Assembly: GCA_041751095.1 (NCBI GenBank) | Contig: JBGSYC010000036.1 | Location: 1 to 64,000 of the forward strand | Direction: 5' to 3' | Origin: JADCRZ01 sp041751095 | Lineage (GTDB): Bacteria > Bacteroidota > Bacteroidia > Chitinophagales > Chitinophagaceae | Length of the DNA stretch: 64,000 bases | In this document: piece by piece, positions 17,224 through 26,734 of the stretch | Numbering within the stretch: position 1 is the first letter of the stretch | Layout of the letters: each line of letters starts with the position of its first letter | Notes under the pieces: model-generated | Databases searched by the model: none | What the model saw: the letters and a program-made list of their open reading frames with translations, nothing else | Told to the model about the DNA's origin: nothing | Program-made: the position numbers and the translations under genes

Positions 17224-19800
17224 CTATAATTCTTCACTGCTGCTCTTATTTGTCTTATCCTGCATCCCACTAGGCAGCGGCTTGCCTAACAAATCTTTAT
17301 TGGGTATAAACCCATTATTATCAACATCAACAAAAAACGGGTTTGATACGGCAATAGATAAATTATCTCTATCCTTTTTATTCCTGATATTGGAAAAGGC
17401 AATTGAAGTTTTGATTTTTCTTTCTCCATAGGCCATTACAATAATATGCGCATCAGAAGCTAATTTCAAGGGAATTTCTTTCTCAAATACCAATGGAAAT
17501 CCTTTGAATAAATCAGGATTTTTAGCTCTTGTAAACATAATACTCCCGTCAGCTTTTCCGTTCAGCAAAATTTGTATTGTATCAACAGGAGAGTGCATGG
17601 AAGTTAACACCTTTACCCTAACATTTACCTGCTTATCAGAAGCCATTACCGATGTACCAGGTAGTGAGTCATTAATCCTGACATCCAGAAATGGCCCACT
17701 GCTCATAACCGAATGGCCTTTTTTAAATTGTAAAGCAATTTCTTCAGCGTTGATTTTCTCCGGTTCATCGCAACCGGTATACACATAATTGAACAGGGAA
17801 CCCACTCCATTTCCTATAGTATGGCTGTCTGAATTAGCAGTTCCGAAAATCCGGTAACCCAGGTTCAACATTTGCAGCCAGTGGAATGACCTCGTATTTT
17901 TGTTGCCTCCCTTTAGAGCCTGTGGAAGATCAAGAATGGTATTACTGATTTCCATGACATCAGTTATTTCAGATGTTTGGAAGCCACTGTCAATTTTACC
18001 GTCTTTGTTTTTGTCAAAATAAAGCCATCCTATATCTGGATGATTCTGCTGCATCAGCTTGAACTTCCCCTGATCATAATCAAACAACCTCTTCATTTGA
18101 ATATAAGGATTTGCATTAGTTTTAGGTGCACCATAGCCCCGATTGCCATTCTGCATTTTTAGGGGAAAAGCATTCTGATGATTGATACTGCCAGGCCCTG
18201 GACGGCCGCTAAGTTCAATACCTGCAGCTGATGCAATATATCGCTGCAACCCTGCATTATGAATAGTATTACTATAGCTGCTGATCCGGTTATGTTCTGT
18301 AGCCGGAGCAAATTCAATTCCCGCTGCTACCAGGTTCATCACCTTATCTTCAAGCCCGATATTGGAATCTCCGCTGCTCGTACTATGGCTATGAAGATCG
18401 GCTATGATCCAACCTGGAGTTGAAAATAAGCGTTCAAGATTGGTTGAAACTTTTAATGTCTTGCCATGCTCAAGGGTAAGGTAGACTTCTTTGAATCGAT
18501 ACTCCGGACCCCTGGAAAGCACAGCCAGGTATTTTCCCGCTGGCAAGGAAACTTCAAATTCATTCCATTTGGAAAAGTACAGGTTAGAGGCCCCATTATG
18601 GCGGGTCTCCGGCCCAAGGAATGGATCAGGAGTACCTTCTATACCATAAAACGCTACCTTAACAGGCAATAGCTTTTCGCCGTTAATATGAAATGTCACT
18701 TTGGCCTCCGGCTGCATAGAAAATGTTAGATTCTTAATAGAAGATGGTATCTCAACATTTTGTTCTACGGTATCGTGTCCTACTTTGCTAGCCTGAATTG
18801 TATATTGCCCATCAGGCATATATAAGCGGGAATTCCCGGACTGTATTGTTTTGGATGATGTAACGAGTTGACCTTTTTTATTCCGGGCATTTATAAAAAC
18901 ATTTTCGAGCGTTTTACCAGTTTTATCACTAACAGTGATATCCAGTCTCCGGTATTTTCCCCGATTTAATACAGGCAACAGTTCATGGATGGAAGCAACA
19001 TCCTGCCCGTTTAACAATAACCTGCTAATACTTGTTTCCGTTCCGGGAGCAAGAAGCGTTGAATCAAGTGGATTTGATCCGTTTGGGGGATAAAATATAT
19101 GATACCCGAGAATAATTAAGTTCCCTCTTTCCACTTTTCCTTTAGTATACAGGCTCCTGTCTGGAGATACTACAGCGTAAGCAGCATTATACCATTTATT
19201 ATTCATAAAGGCCATTTCACCGGTTCCCTCCGGCGCTACATCATTCAGGGCATTGTCACAACGCATAACATCTGAAAGCAGCACTCTAACCGGTTTAGCA
19301 GAAGTGTTTTTATAGCTGGTTTTAACGTGAAGAAAAGCTTCACCATCGTTCAAAGTATATATTGTTTCTGCGACAAATGGTTCTTTTAAGGTAGGATTTT
19401 TTATAACCTTAATTTGCACCGTTTTACCCTTTCCTGTAATTACGATAATGGTGTCGGCCGATGCTATATCAACACGTGCTCCCTGAGGATAATATACCAC
19501 GAGTTGATCGTTATTGGCAGAAACAGTGGTAAAATCAATTACGGCGCCCTGAATGGAAGAAACCATCTGGTTGGCTTCACGATCAGGATAAGCAGCTCCG
19601 ATTACAACTACGATTTTATCATTTGTGATAAGCCAGTCGCCTTCCATGCCGTCAACCTCCTTCCCCTTAGGAAGCAAATGGAGATTTTTACTCGTTAAGC
19701 GGATGATCTCACCACCGTTTGATTGTACAAAAAATAAAACAATAATGAATGCAGAAAACATTTTTCTCCAAATCATGTAGTAAATTTTTTTAAAGGACAT
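17224..19800 (-). CDS. CehA/McbA-like PHP-domain metallohydrolase, secreted
   Basis: An 858-residue protein with an N-terminal signal (FSAFIIVLFFVQSNG). The first half (to about 450) is beta-rich with Ig/carboxypeptidase-regulatory-like modules (RLDITVSDKTGKTLENVFIN). Residues about 465-760 form a PHP phosphoesterase domain. Its metal-site motifs are IADLHSHSTSSGDSN near 468, ATEHNRISSY near 503, a GIEL strand, QQNHPDIGW, and ANSDSHTIGNG near 657. PHP enzymes hydrolyse phosphoesters, and CehA/McbA relatives hydrolyse carbamate or similar esters, so the ester type is open. It follows a SusD by 28 bp on the same strand, so it is the enzyme of a three-gene susC-susD-hydrolase operon. That pairing is the strongest clue to substrate class. 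Confidence 0.82.
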   Translation of the reverse strand: MSFKKIYYMIWRKMFSAFIIVLFFVQSNGGEIIRLTSKNLHLLPKGKEVDGMEGDWLITNDKIVVVIGAAYPDREANQMVSSIQGAVIDFTTVSANNDQLVVYYPQGARVDIASADTIIVITGKGKTVQIKVIKNPTLKEPFVAETIYTLNDGEAFLHVKTSYKNTSAKPVRVLLSDVMRCDNALNDVAPEGTGEMAFMNNKWYNAAYAVVSPDRSLYTKGKVERGNLIILGYHIFYPPNGSNPLDSTLLAPGTETSISRLLLNGQDVASIHELLPVLNRGKYRRLDITVSDKTGKTLENVFINARNKKGQLVTSSKTIQSGNSRLYMPDGQYTIQASKVGHDTVEQNVEIPSSIKNLTFSMQPEAKVTFHINGEKLLPVKVAFYGIEGTPDPFLGPETRHNGASNLYFSKWNEFEVSLPAGKYLAVLSRGPEYRFKEVYLTLEHGKTLKVSTNLERLFSTPGWIIADLHSHSTSSGDSNIGLEDKVMNLVAAGIEFAPATEHNRISSYSNTIHNAGLQRYIASAAGIELSGRPGPGSINHQNAFPLKMQNGNRGYGAPKTNANPYIQMKRLFDYDQGKFKLMQQNHPDIGWLYFDKNKDGKIDSGFQTSEITDVMEISNTILDLPQALKGGNKNTRSFHWLQMLNLGYRIFGTANSDSHTIGNGVGSLFNYVYTGCDEPEKINAEEIALQFKKGHSVMSSGPFLDVRINDSLPGTSVMASDKQVNVRVKVLTSMHSPVDTIQILLNGKADGSIMFTRAKNPDLFKGFPLVFEKEIPLKLASDAHIIVMAYGERKIKTSIAFSNIRNKKDRDNLSIAVSNPFFVDVDNNGFIPNKDLLGKPLPSGMQDKTNKSSSEEL

Positions 19801-19828
19801 TAAACCTTACAGTATGCATTTATGAGAG

Positions 19829-21448
19829 CTACTGCAGCTTTGGATTAATATTTACTTCGGATTGAGGAATTGGCCAGAATTCATCTATTCCTTTTCGAAA
19901 ATTCCGGGTAGTTACAAACCAGCGGCTATACGGGTCTGTTATATTTCCTTTTTTCTTGATTGGCTTTACAGTACGAGGATAAGGATGACCGTAAAAATCC
20001 GCTTTCAAAACCTGATCAGCTATTTTCCAACGCAGGAGGTCCCAGTATCTTACACCTTCAAGCGCCAGCTCTACTCTTCGCTCATTACGTAAAATATTCC
20101 GTAAAACGGCAGGGTTAGTTTCCCTTATAGCGGACATATTGACTGAAGCGCGACCTCTAACCTTGTTAATAGTGCCGTCCAGCAAAGCCATGTTAACAGG
20201 ATGGCCGGCTTCAAGTTTCGCTTCCAGATAGCTAAGTAATATTTCTGCATAGCGAATAACAGGAATATTTCCACCGTAGCTCCTTAGATTACCAGAAAAA
20301 TTTTCATCAATAAATTTTTTAACACCAAAGCCGGTTGCTACCTGAACGTTAACTGAATCCGGGTGGGTAATGTATTTTTTATCCTGGAAAGGAGCATTAT
20401 TAAACAAGATTGTATACTTTAAACGAGGATCTCTGTTTTTACCAAGGTCATTAGGATCATATCGGGAATCCCTATAAGAAAAAGGTGTTCCGTCATTGAA
20501 CTGATAAGCTTCCATTAGGCTGGCAAGCGGGCAGTTTAAACCCCAGGCTCCTATAATATCAGGGCCAAAATGTTGTATTACCGAGGTTGCGGCTAAATCC
20601 TGTATGTGCTGTGTGCTGAATATGAGTTCGTTACTTTTTTCATTCGCTTCAAGGAAAATACTGGAATAGTCAGGATCTATGATATTGTCTCCAAAATCAA
20701 TAATTGCCTTATAGGTTTCCGCGGCATCCTGAAACTTGTTTTCTGCCATTTGAATGCGGCCAAGGAAAGCAAGGGCGGCCTGTTTGCTTGCTCTGCCTGT
20801 TTCATTAGCGGGAATATCCTTATGCCGTGGAAGATCCTTTGCAGCTTCGGTTAGCTCAGCAATAACAAAATCAACAATTGCTGGCCGGGGAGCTTTTGTT
20901 AACGAATTAGCCTCCTCCTTGCTGAGCGTTTTAAGTACTAAAGGAACGGAACCGAAGTGTTGCGATAAATAGAAGTACTGGCATGCCCGTAAGAAACGAA
21001 CCTCGGCGATCATGCGTTTCTTTTTTTGCTCTGCCATAGTTACTTTACTGATATTTTCAAGGAAGTCATGGCTTCGGGCAATTTTAGCATAGCTAACCTG
21101 CCAGTAGCTGCCCAGTATTCCCAATGACGCGGTCATCGTTCCGTTTGTAAGTTTATTAAACGGATGATTATCTCCACCACGGGGGTAGGCATTGTCTGTA
21201 GCCATTTCTAACCACAATAAACCATTATAAGTCCACCAGTCTGTAGGACTGTACTCAGGATTATTCACCAGCATACTTCCCCTGTAAACAGCGCTTAAGG
21301 CCAACATGGCATTGGATTCGCTGGTCCAGAAAGTTGCCGTATTAAATTTATCAAGGGGAGATTTTTCCAGCTGTTTTTTACATGAACCTGCCAGAATTAT
21401 GATAGAGGCTAATGTAATCCCCAATTTGAATTGATGTTTGATGATCAT
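19829..21448 (-). CDS. RagB/SusD family nutrient-uptake lipoprotein
   Basis: A 539-residue lipoprotein (signal ends IILAGSC then KKQ). SusD landmarks are KSPLDKFNTATFWTSESNAMLALSAVY, AEVRFLRACQYFYLSQHFGSVPLV, VIRYAEILLSYLEAKLEAG, and LRNERRVELALEGVRYWDLLRW near residue 450. It ends with EFWPIPQSEVNINPKLQ, a normal family C-terminus. It sits 11 bp after SusC and 28 bp before the PHP hydrolase, all on the minus strand, which argues for one transcript. Confidence 0.93.
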   Translation of the reverse strand: MIIKHQFKLGITLASIIILAGSCKKQLEKSPLDKFNTATFWTSESNAMLALSAVYRGSMLVNNPEYSPTDWWTYNGLLWLEMATDNAYPRGGDNHPFNKLTNGTMTASLGILGSYWQVSYAKIARSHDFLENISKVTMAEQKKKRMIAEVRFLRACQYFYLSQHFGSVPLVLKTLSKEEANSLTKAPRPAIVDFVIAELTEAAKDLPRHKDIPANETGRASKQAALAFLGRIQMAENKFQDAAETYKAIIDFGDNIIDPDYSSIFLEANEKSNELIFSTQHIQDLAATSVIQHFGPDIIGAWGLNCPLASLMEAYQFNDGTPFSYRDSRYDPNDLGKNRDPRLKYTILFNNAPFQDKKYITHPDSVNVQVATGFGVKKFIDENFSGNLRSYGGNIPVIRYAEILLSYLEAKLEAGHPVNMALLDGTINKVRGRASVNMSAIRETNPAVLRNILRNERRVELALEGVRYWDLLRWKIADQVLKADFYGHPYPRTVKPIKKKGNITDPYSRWFVTTRNFRKGIDEFWPIPQSEVNINPKLQ

Positions 21449-21459
21449 TATTACTAAGA

Positions 21460-24400
21460 TTAAAATTGTACATTAATACCAAATGTATAATTTGAAAGTA
21501 TGGGATAATATCCGCCGCCTGTATTGATTTCAGCATCCCATCCTGGTCTGTAATCACTAAAAGTGTACAGGTTTTCACCGGAAGCATAAACTCTCGCGCT
21601 GCTAAAACCCAACCTCTTGCTTAAAGCGTCGGGCAGCCGGTATGCTAACTGAAGGTTTTTAATACGCAGATAGGAACCGTTCAGCGTCCAAAATGAAGAA
21701 GAAAGAAAGTTCTCTCCTCCTGAATTGGATTGTAGGCTTAATCTTGGATATCCGGCATCTCGGCGGTGATTGCTTTCCGTCCATCGTTCATCAATCTGCC
21801 ATTGCTGTATATTGGCATTATTACTAAAGGCATAACCCGCGTAACTGTTAAGCAGCCCTTTTACACCTGCAACACCCTGTAATAGCACAGCTAGTTCAAA
21901 TTGTTTGTAGCCGGTATTAAGGTTAAGTCCAAAGGTATATTTCGGGATCTGGCTTCCCAGTACAACGCGATCATAATTAGCATCTACAACACTATCAGGC
22001 ACACCTTTAGGTCCACTAATATCTTTATATCTAATGTCACCGGGTCTTGAGCGGGGAGAAATTTTACTCTGGTCTGCCCAGTTTTTTATGTCCTCTTCAT
22101 TGACGAATAAACCATCGGCAATGTAGCCGTAATACATTTGCAAAGGCTGTCCGACGAATAAGTTATTACCATTACCAATCATTCCGTTTGGTTGTTGAAT
22201 ATTACCAACGCCAAGATCCAATACCTCATTTTTGATAACAGAAAAATTCAGGGAAGCGTCGTAATTAAATTCACCTGTTTTATTTCTATGATTGATAATA
22301 AATTCCCAACCGGAATTCTTTAATTTACCAGTGTTTTGCTGGGATAATCTAAAACCTAAAGTATTGGAAACACTGGCACCAGGGCTGTACAAGATATCAT
22401 AGGTAGATCTATCAAAATAAGTAGCCGAAACAGTCAACTTTCCTTTAAATATCCCCAATTCTATACCCACATCACTGGTGCGTGTACTTTCCCAGTGCAG
22501 GGTGCTGTCGATAAGAGTGGTACGGGCTGCTCCGGGCGAAACAGTTCCTCCAAAATTATAATTATAGTTATTTCCGATATCAAGTGTATTCTGATAAGGA
22601 TAATTGTTTATCTCCTGGTTGCCAAGTATCCCGTAGGAAGCTTTTAATTTCAGCTCATTGATCCAGGAGAAATTATCTTTTATAAAGTTTTCCTGAGAGA
22701 GACGCCAGCCAAGCGCTGCAGAAGGAAATAGGGCAAACTTTTCAGTTGTAGGAAACCGGGAAGAACCGTCATAACGCAGAACGCCTTCTACCAGGTATTT
22801 GTTCGAAAAAGCATAATTTACCCGGCTGAAAAGAGATTGTATAGCCCACTCATTGGCCGTACCTTGTGCCTGCTGATTTTCAGGAGACCCAACGTTAATC
22901 TCCGTTAGCACGTTTCCGGGCAGATTATCTCTGAACAAGGAGGATTCTTCATAATAGCTGGACTCAAAAGAATACCCAAGCAATGCACCTACCTGGTGCT
23001 TACCAATGCGCCGATTGTATTCTGCCAGGCTTTGAAGTGTATAATACTTTGTCATATTGATGTTCCTGGTTAGGCGGGTAGGTCCTAAAGTAAGCGCAGA
23101 ATCAATAATCTGGGAAGCCTGGAACCATTTTTCATTTCCTAAACTCAGGTTACCGCCGGCTATTAGTGACAGTTTTAAGCCATCAAGAACTTTGTAATCA
23201 AGCCTCATATTCCCTAAAAGATTTGTATTCCCGTCTTTCCTGAAGGACTCGCTTTCTATATAAGAAATAGGCGTTCCGGCCTGTATTGCTCCTCTGCTGT
23301 AATACCCATTTGAATATTTCACCGGGAAGGTTGGATGATATTTTACTGCGGTACTAATAATTTCATTTAAGCTGTTATCATTTGCAGGAGCAGGCGCGGC
23401 GGGTTCATTGACCGTATTAGTTATGGCAGAAATATTTGTCGTCAGATCAAATTTTGAGTTTAGCTCATTTTTTAAATTCAGTCGCAGATTGTATTTAGAA
23501 TAGTTATTTTTAATAACCAAACCATCTTGAAACAAAAAGCCAAGCGACAAATTGAATAAATTACCCGGGGTGCCACCGTTAAGGGAGATATTGTGACCGG
23601 TTTGTAAACCTTTTTTAGAGAACATTAGCCGCATAAAGTCGGTATTCGCGTAGTTGTCCGGATCACTGCCATCACTGAACTTTTGTATTTCTGCTGCAGT
23701 ATAAGTTTGTGTAGCTGTAGCTTCATTAAACATCTCCGCGAATTCTGCAGCATTGGCAAAGTCAGGATAAGCCGTGGCCCTTTGAAAGCCTGCATAAGCA
23801 TGGTAACTCATCCGGGTCTTTCCGGCTTTGCCTGATTTTGTAGTTACCAGTATTACGCCATTGGCAGCGCGTGCCCCGTAAATAGCGGCAGATGATGCAT
23901 CCTTCAATACAGAAATGCTTTCTACGTCATTCGGATCAATCTGGTTAAACGCGCCCCCGGGAATTCCATCTACTACAATAAGCGGCTCAATACCCGCACC
24001 GAAAGAACCTACTCCCCTTATGCTAATCGTACCTCCCCCGCTTCCTGGAGCTCCTGTTCTTTGAATAACCGTTACGCCGGGGATTTGACCTGTTAAGGCC
24101 TGGCCCAACTGAGCAACAGAGCGATTTTCAACCTGGTCACTTGTAATTTGACCAACAGAGCCAATGATATTTTCACGTTTCTGTTTTCCATATCCTACTA
24201 CTACAATTTGATTCATTGTTTTTGAATCAGGATTTAGCGTAATATTTACAACAGAACGATTATTAACGGGTACTTCAGTGGTCAAAAATCCTAAATACGA
24301 AAACACAAGAATACCGCGCCCATCGGCAATGTTAAGCGTATAATTGCCTTTAATATCGGATACTGTACCCTGAGTTGTTCCCTTAAGCATAACGCTTACA

Positions 24401-24636
24401 CCTTGCAGTGGATCCCCGCTATTATCTGATACCTTACCGGCAACTATTGTTTGTTGCTGATAATTCCACGGTTTGGCAGAGGAACTTAACAGCGAAGATT
24501 TTATTCTATTTATATTTTTTACTGTTGACGCTTTATTCTTATCTGATACTTTTTTTGTAAAAGCCAGGGCATCAATTCCATCTACGAATAGGACACATAA
24601 AACAATAGAGAAGTGGTAAAAATTTTTACATTGCAT
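21460..24636 (-). CDS. SusC/RagA family TonB-linked outer-membrane receptor
   Basis: About 1058 residues from the ATG at 24636. The frame is open to 24714, but MQCKNFYHFSIVLCVLFVDG gives a better signal peptide. There is a longer than usual linker (residues about 25-70), then a carboxypeptidase-regulatory-like domain (VAGKVSDNSGDPLQGVSVML), the QIVVVGYGKQKRENIIGSVG junction, the plug (IYGARAANGVILVTTKSG) and a barrel ending SNYTFGINVQF. It is the receptor of the operon that carries the PHP hydrolase. Confidence 0.92.
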   Translation of the reverse strand: MQCKNFYHFSIVLCVLFVDGIDALAFTKKVSDKNKASTVKNINRIKSSLLSSSAKPWNYQQQTIVAGKVSDNSGDPLQGVSVMLKGTTQGTVSDIKGNYTLNIADGRGILVFSYLGFLTTEVPVNNRSVVNITLNPDSKTMNQIVVVGYGKQKRENIIGSVGQITSDQVENRSVAQLGQALTGQIPGVTVIQRTGAPGSGGGTISIRGVGSFGAGIEPLIVVDGIPGGAFNQIDPNDVESISVLKDASSAAIYGARAANGVILVTTKSGKAGKTRMSYHAYAGFQRATAYPDFANAAEFAEMFNEATATQTYTAAEIQKFSDGSDPDNYANTDFMRLMFSKKGLQTGHNISLNGGTPGNLFNLSLGFLFQDGLVIKNNYSKYNLRLNLKNELNSKFDLTTNISAITNTVNEPAAPAPANDNSLNEIISTAVKYHPTFPVKYSNGYYSRGAIQAGTPISYIESESFRKDGNTNLLGNMRLDYKVLDGLKLSLIAGGNLSLGNEKWFQASQIIDSALTLGPTRLTRNINMTKYYTLQSLAEYNRRIGKHQVGALLGYSFESSYYEESSLFRDNLPGNVLTEINVGSPENQQAQGTANEWAIQSLFSRVNYAFSNKYLVEGVLRYDGSSRFPTTEKFALFPSAALGWRLSQENFIKDNFSWINELKLKASYGILGNQEINNYPYQNTLDIGNNYNYNFGGTVSPGAARTTLIDSTLHWESTRTSDVGIELGIFKGKLTVSATYFDRSTYDILYSPGASVSNTLGFRLSQQNTGKLKNSGWEFIINHRNKTGEFNYDASLNFSVIKNEVLDLGVGNIQQPNGMIGNGNNLFVGQPLQMYYGYIADGLFVNEEDIKNWADQSKISPRSRPGDIRYKDISGPKGVPDSVVDANYDRVVLGSQIPKYTFGLNLNTGYKQFELAVLLQGVAGVKGLLNSYAGYAFSNNANIQQWQIDERWTESNHRRDAGYPRLSLQSNSGGENFLSSSFWTLNGSYLRIKNLQLAYRLPDALSKRLGFSSARVYASGENLYTFSDYRPGWDAEINTGGGYYPILSNYTFGINVQF

Positions 24637-24980
24637 ATCAAGATTATATTTGGAAAGCTGTGAAGAATATGGTGGAAGGCAGTTCCTGATACAGGTATGA
24701 TTACCGCCTTTCACTATTAAGGATAATTTTTCCTTGTGGCGCGAAACTATGACTGGCGTGTAATTCTAAAGTAGCCTTATGGTTAAGCAATTGTAAATTC
24801 ATTACTTTATGAAATCTTTTGAATCGTGCACGAGATATAAACATGTTGTCACCTACCGAATACTTTTCCCATGGGGTTGATCAATGCACACATCCAGACA
24901 AAATAAGCCCCTGTAGAAACAGGAGCCTAAACGATTGCTTGCCATATGAACAACAAAAGTGAAGTCTTTGGGTTAACAAA

Positions 24981-25181
24981 CTATGTAGGATAGGAACATC
25001 CACACGTACATCGACAATACAGCTGGGTTCGTATAGTATTACTGGAAGAAAACCACTATCAACTGAAGATGCCATTGTTTTTAGCTTCACAGGTTATAAA
25101 ACTATAGAAGTATCCTTTAACGGAAATACCGACATCAATGTACAATTACAACCCGGAGAAAATATTTTAAATGAAGTGGAC
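24981..25181 (+). pseudogene. Fossil of a TonB-receptor N-terminal carboxypeptidase-regulatory-like domain
   Basis: The plus-strand frame reads IGTSTRTSTIQLGSYSITG, then STEDAIVFSFTGYKTIEVSF and INVQLQPGENILNEV. This is the last two-thirds of a carboxypeptidase-regulatory-like domain and stops exactly where a SusC protein would continue with VVVGYGT. There is no signal peptide and no plug. The frame runs on without a stop into the GreA/GreB-like gene, so gene callers may fuse the two. The 275 bp before it (24715-24980) shows no gene. Confidence 0.65.
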
Positions 25182-25283
25182 CATGCTCCGGAATGTACAA
25201 TCAATATAAAGCAGGCAAGGAATTTATTTCGAGATATGCCGCCGAGAACAAATACCTTTACGCCCTTCACCATAAAGTTGTCC

Positions 25284-25736
25284 ATGAAAAAGAATATCTC
25301 CAAAGAACTGATACTTACGACCTGTTTGCAAAAGCAGCAAGACCTGATAAAAAACTATAATGAAAGGGTTACAGAAATGACCGCAGATGCCTCTGTTAAT
25401 GATCGGTCTGCCAGCCAGAGTGAAGACCATAACGCCGGTAACGTAGAGGTGTTAAATACGATGGAGGAAGAATTGGAATTTGCGCAGATGGAAATGGGGT
25501 TCCTAAAATCCCTGGATGTCACACAGGTGAGTACCCAGGTGGAGCCTGGTGCGGTAGTGGTTACAAACCACCGAGTTTTTTTTATTGCGGTCTCCAGTGA
25601 AAAAGTCGAGATCGATGGTGAAATAATTTTCGGTATCTCAACAAACGCACCTATTTATTCAGCCATGAGGGGACTTAAAAAAGGTGGGCAATTCGAGTTC
25701 AACGGCATCCCTTACCAGATAGAAAACGTGTATTGA
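25284..25736 (+). CDS. GreA/GreB C-terminal-domain family protein
   Basis: About 150 residues from the ATG at 25284. An upstream GTG at 25176 is in frame but belongs to receptor-fossil sequence. Residues about 1-60 are helical (LILTTCLQKQQDLIKNYNERV; EELEFAQMEMGFL). Residues about 75-150 form the FKBP-like GreA/GreB C-terminal fold: EPGAVVVTNHRVFFIAVSS, VDGEIIFGISTNAPIYSAM, GLKKGGQFEFNGIPYQIENVY. Canonical GreA is of similar size and has a longer coiled coil with acidic tip residues. The short helical part here suggests a stand-alone relative, like the small Gre-like proteins common in this phylum. A role at RNA polymerase is inferred only. Confidence 0.7.
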   Translation: MKKNISKELILTTCLQKQQDLIKNYNERVTEMTADASVNDRSASQSEDHNAGNVEVLNTMEEELEFAQMEMGFLKSLDVTQVSTQVEPGAVVVTNHRVFFIAVSSEKVEIDGEIIFGISTNAPIYSAMRGLKKGGQFEFNGIPYQIENVY

Positions 25737-26060
25737 TTGTAGTAATTAAAGCAACACCGGACATCCCGATATCGAATCATTGGTAACAACATTGTTAGCG
25801 ACACTCAGATCTAGGTCGTTATCGGGTATCTTTCCACAACTTTTATAAAGCCATATTTTTTAAGTAAAGCTTTTAAATTGCGGTGTAATTGGAAATTTTT
25901 GAAATTTAAGGTCTAATTATACTTCGAAAGTTTGCAGCGTTTATGCACCTATTTTAACGCTTTGGGACCAAATAAAATAGAGCTTAAGTTCAATTTCTGA
26001 AGGAACTCGAACTTGATGAAAATACTCATAAATTATTCTCTTCAACTGAAATAAGGGAGA
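25737..26060. other. Spacer without recognised features
   Basis: About 320 bp of A+T-rich sequence after the GreA-like gene. I see no frame with family motifs, no clear hairpin terminator and no repeat. The HsdS fossil begins next to it. Confidence 0.4.
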
Positions 26061-26480
26061 ATGATGTTGCATTGAATTGGTGCATCAATTGGAAGAAGTG
26101 CAGTTATTCAAGAAAATATTATGAGTGGATACGTTAATCAACAAGTTTGTATAGTAAGAGTAAATGTAATTAGTTCCTAAATATTTAAATTCTTTTCTAG
26201 TATCAACGAGGGCGGGCATTATTTAACGACTTTCAAGCAGTTGGCAACAGACAAGGATTAAACTGTGAGCAGATTAAATCATTTCCAATCGCAATTCCCA
26301 CTTATGCTGAGCAACAGAAAATCGAACCCATTCTCTCCACTTGGGAGGAAGCCATCACCAAAACCCAGCAACTAATTGCCAACTGCAACAACGCAATAAA
26401 GGTTTAATGCAGCAGTTGCTTACCGGCAAGAAATGATGGAAAAGGTGGAAGGTGAATGGAAAACTTACAAACTCAGTGAT
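26061..26480 (+). pseudogene. hsdS: Fossil of a type I restriction specificity subunit (HsdS), 3' part
   Basis: Pieces in different plus frames read IGASIGRSAVIQENIMSGYV and NQQVCIVRVN (26074-26170), ALFNDFQAVGNRQGLNCEQI and KSFPIAIPTYAEQQKIEPIL (from 26216), then STWEEAITKTQQLIANC and, after a frameshift, GLMQQLLTGKK. This is the end of an HsdS target-recognition domain plus its C-terminal coiled coil. A fragment resembling the start of a second half (GEWKTYKLSDLT) follows. At least three frameshifts and missing hsdM and hsdR genes show that it is dead. Confidence 0.7.
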
Positions 26481-26543
26481 TTAACATAAAAAGTATCGAA
26501 ACATTATTGACGGGTAAGGAGAGAGTGAAGATTGATAGCAACT

Positions 26544-26713
26544 CATTAGCGTTTTGATGTTCATTAACAAATACCTTTGAAGCCTTGTCTATACTGCCTT
26601 GTATGGAACTATTATACGGAAACGATTTAAAAATGTTTTCACGATTTTTTTAATCTAAGTAGTTGATAGTCAAAGTCTTTATTTTTTGATTTTTCATCAT
26701 CAAAACGCTAATG
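26544..26713. mobile_element. MITE, copy 1 (170 bp, 16-bp terminal inverted repeats)
   Basis: The element starts CATTAGCGTTTTGATG and ends with its exact reverse complement CATCAAAACGCTAATG. It has no coding capacity. The flanks are ATAGCAACT on the left and ATAACAACT on the right, a 9-bp target duplication with one later change. It differs from copy 2 (28756-28926) by a single missing A. No transposase with matching ends is in the window, so it would be moved in trans. Its last three bases form an ATG in frame with the next gene. Confidence 0.85.
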
Positions 26714-26734
26714 ATAACAACTAAACTATTTGCC

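Noticed and set aside
24890..24925. Small hairpin CCTGT-AGAA-ACAGG
   Set aside because: The stem is only five to seven base pairs with a mismatch and no T tract, and no gene ends nearby in the right sense.
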